Origin: an uncultured Saprospiraceae bacterium
GTDB lineage: Bacteria; Bacteroidota; Bacteroidia; Chitinophagales; Saprospiraceae
DNA length: 64,000 nucleotides
Reading direction: 5' to 3'
Assembly (NCBI GenBank): GCA_937973565.1
Contig: CALJKQ010000063.1
Span: 6,146 to 70,145 of the forward strand
The notes beneath the pieces are model-generated. The model was not told the origin of the DNA. It ran no database searches and saw only the letters and a list, made by a program, of their open reading frames with translations. Of this stretch, positions 61,601-64,000 are shown in pieces (within the stretch, counting starts at the first letter, position 1; each line of letters opens with the position of its first letter). The translations under genes and the position numbers were made by a program.

Positions 61601-61777
61601 TTCATAATTACCGTCTACATCTGTGATAGTTCCAATGGTAGGAACTTCCTTCACCACTACGTTGGCTCCGATGAGAGGAGCTCCTGCTGCATCACTGACT
61701 TTACCTTTTATCATGCGCTGTCCTATCGCAGTAAAAGAAAGTAACGTCAGTAATAGAATCACGAAATTTTGTTTCAT
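58646..61777 (-). CDS. SusC/RagA family TonB-linked outer-membrane transporter
   Basis: 1043 residues, usual length. Signal peptide, then a CarboxypepD_reg-like domain (KGKVSDAAGAPLIGANVVVKE, GTITDVDGNYELQVPANATAL), TonB box region (EVVIVGYGSQAKKDVTGSIS), plug domain (VRIRGVNSISSGTQPLYVVDGVP, EILKDGAASAIYGSRAANGVV), then a 22-stranded barrel ending in VYSVGLNVGF. Exports no substrate itself but imports ligands held by the SusD-like lid encoded 18 bases downstream. Substrate unknown. Confidence 0.96.
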   Translation of the reverse strand: MKQNFVILLLTLLSFTAIGQRMIKGKVSDAAGAPLIGANVVVKEVPTIGTITDVDGNYELQVPANATALVFSYTGFDTQEIALGNSSMVDVTLAEGKILDEVVIVGYGSQAKKDVTGSISKVTGEAVANLVSPSFVQQLAGRAAGVQIQNTSGILGSAPQVRIRGVNSISSGTQPLYVVDGVPVFSGDVGGFTPANALGDINPNDIESFEILKDGAASAIYGSRAANGVVLITTKKGAAGKAKFTYDVNFGTAKAAKLFDLLGAEDFVTIQNEKYTNAGANPVANLQKRADGSTVDTDWQALTFRRAMQHSHNLSVSGGVDKTNYFFSFGYADQEGIVLSNSLRRFSFRANIDQKVNKWLTVGFKSGVTRQNNQGPLTGSNNLSGNVFGTIRMLPNVEALDPTHPTGYNIDLINIRSLGRGANLDVISNGIPNQLFVLENDKRESGSWRLLGNAYLDVKLMDGLNFKTMLGLDGSYVTDFLFQDPRHGDGSSANGRVSQAYSPSTRWNWQNILSYDKKFGEHNLGVTLVQEYQKQRQTFFQSQVTNISDLYFQENIVTGTFATPEAFGGIGENGLASYLGRFNYNYAGKYYLSGSIRRDALSSLAPNNRIGYFPGVSFAYRISEESYWESLKDMISDFRIRGSYAQTGNTNIGNYPYIGSYGSGLYGTQNGIAYNNFGNDQLKWESQTKTDVGVDIGFKENRYNLSVAYWLQDNNDIILQAPTAPSLGIPNNFINKNIGRVKGSGIEFTLDAAVVRKSNFKWNVSANFSTQNNEVVSLVNGQDITTAYNVIREGESIRSIYGYIYKGVNAANGNPIYESYNRDADGNITETILVQADLAKQQYYVYNAENPTDLSTARALSATRDRVILGSALPTWFGGLNNTFNIGNFDIDMLIRFSGGNKIMNRTRADLLGMTFNNNSTEILGRWQSPENPGDGQTPKLFLNRDALVNNPDFASTRWVEDGDFVRLQNLSVGYRFSQSTLKSLGLSSARVYVQGQNLVTLTGYSGLDPETSTAFSTNTGFGEDFNGNPQQRVYSVGLNVGF

Positions 61778-61910
61778 TGTCTATTAAGTTTGGTTAAAAA
61801 AACAAATTGTCTCAGCGGCTAAAATACTACTTAATACAGTATTGTTAACCTAATGTTAACAAGAAATTAACCATTGGGTTTAATTTTCGTTGAATTGGTC
61901 ATTTAGAAAC

Positions 61911-61940
61911 AAAAAAAGCCCCGAAATCATCGGAGCTTTT
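61911..61940 (-). terminator. Intrinsic terminator after frr
   Basis: 11-bp stem (61914-61924 with 61930-61940) with one mismatch and a 5-base loop, followed on the minus strand by a run of seven T. It closes the serS-protease-frr operon. Confidence 0.85.
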
Positions 61941-61966
61941 ATTTCAATACGAAACAAATGTTCGAA

Positions 61967-62530
61967 TTATACCTTCATAATGTCTTTTTCTTTGGCATCT
62001 AACAGCTTGTTGACCTTGTCTGTGTGATCATCAACAAACTTCTGGACTTCGGCTTCTTTTTTCTTGCCTAAATCTTCAGGATAGCCATTTTTAACCTCTT
62101 TTTTGATGTGTTCCATCAGTTTGTGTCGGATATTTCTTACCGCTACTTTTGCATCCTCGCCAAGGGCTTTACATTGTTTAACGAGCGACAACCTCCTTTC
62201 TTCGGTTAAAGGGGGTACGGTCAGCATCACAATTTCGCCATTATTCATAGGAGTGATGCCCAAATTGGCTTCGAAAATGGACCGCTCGATGGCTGCCAGC
62301 ATTTTTTTCTCCCATGGTTGAATAACTATGGTACGGGCATCGCTGGCGGTTACATTAGCTATCTGGGGCAAAGGAGTAGGGCTGCCATAGTAATCAACAA
62401 GAATGCCGGAAATCATGGCAGGTGATGCTTTGCCTGCTCTAATCTTACTTATCTCTTCCGAAAGGTGGTCGAGTGTTTTGTCCATGTGTACATAACCATC
62501 GGCCAGGAAACTATCTAATTCTGTATTCAT
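61967..62530 (-). CDS. frr: Ribosome recycling factor
   Basis: Splits the post-termination ribosome together with EF-G. 187 residues. MDKTLDHLSEEISKIRAGKASPAMI, VDYYGSPTPLPQIANV, IVIQPWEKKMLAAIERSI, VPPLTEERRLSLVKQCKALGEDAKVAVRNIRHKLMEHI-type core. 10 bases after the zinc protease gene. The call is firm. Confidence 0.97.
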   Translation of the reverse strand: MNTELDSFLADGYVHMDKTLDHLSEEISKIRAGKASPAMISGILVDYYGSPTPLPQIANVTASDARTIVIQPWEKKMLAAIERSIFEANLGITPMNNGEIVMLTVPPLTEERRLSLVKQCKALGEDAKVAVRNIRHKLMEHIKKEVKNGYPEDLGKKKEAEVQKFVDDHTDKVNKLLDAKEKDIMKV

Positions 62531-62540
62531 ATTGGTTTGA

Positions 62541-63230
62541 TTAATCTTCTCTACCTAAAAAGCTTAAAAGGAAGTACAAAAACATTACCAGTGCCCCCAA
62601 AGCCTGCGCTACGTAGGTCATGGCTGCCCACCAAAGAGCATCTTTTGCGCCTTCATATTCCTGATTTACAGCCACACCGCTGTTGTCCAGCCAAACCAAG
62701 GCTCTTTTTGATGCATCGAATTCAACCGGCAATGTTATCAGACTGAATAATGCTGTGATGCCAAAGGTGACAACCAACACAGTCATAAGCAGACTTCCTC
62801 CGATTCCGGCTCCAATGCCAAAGATGGCCGCCATAAAAAGAAATTGCTGGATCTGGCTGGAAAACTGAACAACAGGCACCAGGTTTGAGCGAAGGGTAAG
62901 CATGCTGTAAGCTGTGGCATGTTGAACGGCATGACCGCATTCATGGGCCGCAACTGCTGCTGCTGAAATACTCCTGCCATGAAAAACGGCTGGTGAGAGT
63001 GCCACTGTTTTGGTTTGTGGGTTGTAGTGGTCCGACAAATAACCTTGTCCTTCTACTACTTTTACATCACGGATGTTATAATGTTGGAGCATGGTCATGG
63101 CAATTTCTGCACCCGACATTCCGCTACGGGTACCAAACTTGCTGTAGTGTTCGAATTTTGATTTTAGACGTGAACTTACCCCCATACCGATTAGGGTAAA
63201 TACACCAAGAATTACATAATAAGCAATCAT
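62541..63230 (-). CDS. YugP-like membrane zinc metallopeptidase
   Basis: 229 residues. N-terminal membrane segment, then LSPAVFHGRSISAAAVAAHECGHAVQHATAYSMLTL-type region with the HExxH site HECGH, and three further membrane helices (FLFMAAIFGIGAGIGGSLL, VLVVTFGITALFSLITLPVEF, ALGALVMFLYFLLSFLG). Matches the neutral zinc metallopeptidase family DUF/YugP. Lies 14 bases after serS and 10 bases before frr, a translation-linked operon whose reason is not clear. Confidence 0.92.
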   Translation of the reverse strand: MIAYYVILGVFTLIGMGVSSRLKSKFEHYSKFGTRSGMSGAEIAMTMLQHYNIRDVKVVEGQGYLSDHYNPQTKTVALSPAVFHGRSISAAAVAAHECGHAVQHATAYSMLTLRSNLVPVVQFSSQIQQFLFMAAIFGIGAGIGGSLLMTVLVVTFGITALFSLITLPVEFDASKRALVWLDNSGVAVNQEYEGAKDALWWAAMTYVAQALGALVMFLYFLLSFLGRED

Positions 63231-63244
63231 ATTAACTAAATAAA

Positions 63245-64000
63245 TTAAATTTTATCAAAGCCTGTGTATCTTCTCAATACCTCTGGTATAACAATACCAT
63301 CCGGTGTTTGGTTGTTTTCAAGCAATGATGCCACAATTCTTGCCAAGGCTAGGGCACTGCCATTCAGCGTGTGGGCAAGTTTATTTTTGCCGTCTGTATC
63401 CTTATAACGAAGTGTCATTCGATTGGCCTGAAAACTTTCAAAGTTGGAAACAGAACTCACTTCAAGCCACCTTTGTTGTGCGGCGGAAAACACCTCAAAA
63501 TCAAAGGTTAAGGCTGAATTGAATCCCATATCGCCTCCACATAAACGCAAAATGCGGTAGGGTAGTTCCAATTTTTCCAACAGTCCTTCAACGTGACTAA
63601 CCATCGACATAAGCGTATCGTATGATTTTTCAGGATGTTCGATCACAACGATTTCTACTTTGTCAAACTGGTGCACCCGGTTCAAACCCTTTACATCTGC
63701 ACCATAAGATCCCGCTTCTCTTCTGAAACAAGGGGTGTAACCGGTCATTTTGATGGGCAGGCTCTCTACCGGCACCACAGCCTCTCTGTAAAGATTGGTA
63801 ACAGGTACTTCTGCGGTGGGGATCAGGTAGAGATCGTCCTTTTCACAGTAATACATTTGTCCTTCTTTATCGGGTAATTGTCCCGTTCCTCGTGCACTGT
63901 GCTTGTTGACGAGCAATGGTGGTATGATTTCCTGAAAACCGGCAGCAGTGGCTTCATCCAGGAAAAAGCTGATAAGAGCGCGCTGCAATTTGGCTCCTTT
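63245..64000 (-). CDS. serS: Serine--tRNA ligase, C-terminal catalytic part (cut by window edge)
   Basis: Class II aminoacyl-tRNA synthetase that charges tRNA-Ser. About 252 codons are present; the N-terminal coiled coil lies beyond base 64000, so the frame opens at the edge with KGAKLQRALISFFLDEATA. Motif 2 is GYTPCFRREAGSYGADVKG with the FRREAGS loop, followed by LNRVHQFDKVEI; motif 3 is LNGSALALARIVASLLENNQ; PTAEVPVTNLYRE binds the serine. First gene in view of a serS-protease-frr operon. Confidence 0.97.
   Translation of the reverse strand, partial: KGAKLQRALISFFLDEATAAGFQEIIPPLLVNKHSARGTGQLPDKEGQMYYCEKDDLYLIPTAEVPVTNLYREAVVPVESLPIKMTGYTPCFRREAGSYGADVKGLNRVHQFDKVEIVVIEHPEKSYDTLMSMVSHVEGLLEKLELPYRILRLCGGDMGFNSALTFDFEVFSAAQQRWLEVSSVSNFESFQANRMTLRYKDTDGKNKLAHTLNGSALALARIVASLLENNQTPDGIVIPEVLRRYTGFDKI

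Noticed and set aside
1..64000. tRNA, rRNA, riboswitch and prophage signals
   Set aside because: No T-loop-like GGTTCRA with matching acceptor stem, no conserved rRNA blocks, no riboswitch core and no phage structural genes were seen by eye; small RNAs could still be missed.

Overview
The window reads as a chromosomal stretch of a free-living member of the Bacteroidota. The evidence is a SusC/SusD pair, TAnnTTTG-type -7 promoter elements in front of many genes, a SecA of about 1100 residues, an atp cluster without beta and epsilon genes, GCTNP-type lipoprotein repeats, a dockerin-like protein and a RAYT transposase. The mix of vanadium haloperoxidases, a dockerin-like protein and a RemB/Wzi-like barrel would suit a Saprospiria- or Chitinophagia-like lineage, but this is inference and no rRNA or tRNA gene is visible to test it. 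Base composition is moderate (low to mid 40s % GC by eye), except dinB, which is clearly richer.

Layout. 1-3820: an HlyD adaptor (cut by the window edge) and TolC efflux pair, an orphan PdeM-type nuclease and a secreted M43 protease. 4192-7955: dinB, then an inverted set of REP-like hairpins, a remnant of an IS200-type transposase and an intact RAYT gene that carries a 54-bp perfect palindrome in its coding sequence, then dprA. 8005-10671: a TMTC-like membrane glycosyltransferase with TPRs and a 3-methyladenine glycosylase. 10728-15840: two vanadium-haloperoxidase/PAP2 proteins on either side of an OmpR-type two-component system, the second overlapping the kinase gene. 15829-22579: deoC-secA, a fumarylacetoacetate hydrolase family enzyme and pyruvate kinase. 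22668-27206: panD, a flippase-like protein and split heptose genes (hldE2, hldE1) with an outer-membrane barrel between them. 27277-37208: tatA, a 2-oxoglutarate/Fe oxygenase, an RRM protein, a protease/PD40/barrel fusion, a dockerin-like secreted protein, an NfeD-like/flotillin pair and a DEAD-box helicase.

37444-42745: atpB-E-F-H-A-G, with a terminator-like hairpin directly after atpE and another hairpin between atpA and atpG. Behind it lie an internally deleted GxxExxY gene and decayed inverted repeats. 43190-49137 (minus): a six-gene run MFS - small membrane protein - M48 protease - BNR lipoprotein - gluconate-dehydrogenase-type subunit 3 - GMC oxidoreductase, tightly packed with three 4-base overlaps. 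49978-56581 (plus): hydroxyacyl-CoA dehydrogenase, thioesterase, mannose-1-phosphate guanylyltransferase, a cytochrome c/PQQ sugar dehydrogenase fusion, then a repeat lipoprotein, a sugar isomerase-like TIM barrel and a small barrel protein. 57038-61777: an orphan susCD pair. 61967-64000: serS (cut by the edge) - yugP-like protease - frr, closed by a terminator.

Most of the window is core metabolism and envelope biology. The accessory signals most worth a second look are the RAYT gene with its palindrome and neighbouring REP-like blocks, the haloperoxidase/two-component module, the GMC-centred oxidation operon, and the hairpins that punctuate the atp operon. No CRISPR array, prophage or complete insertion sequence was seen.
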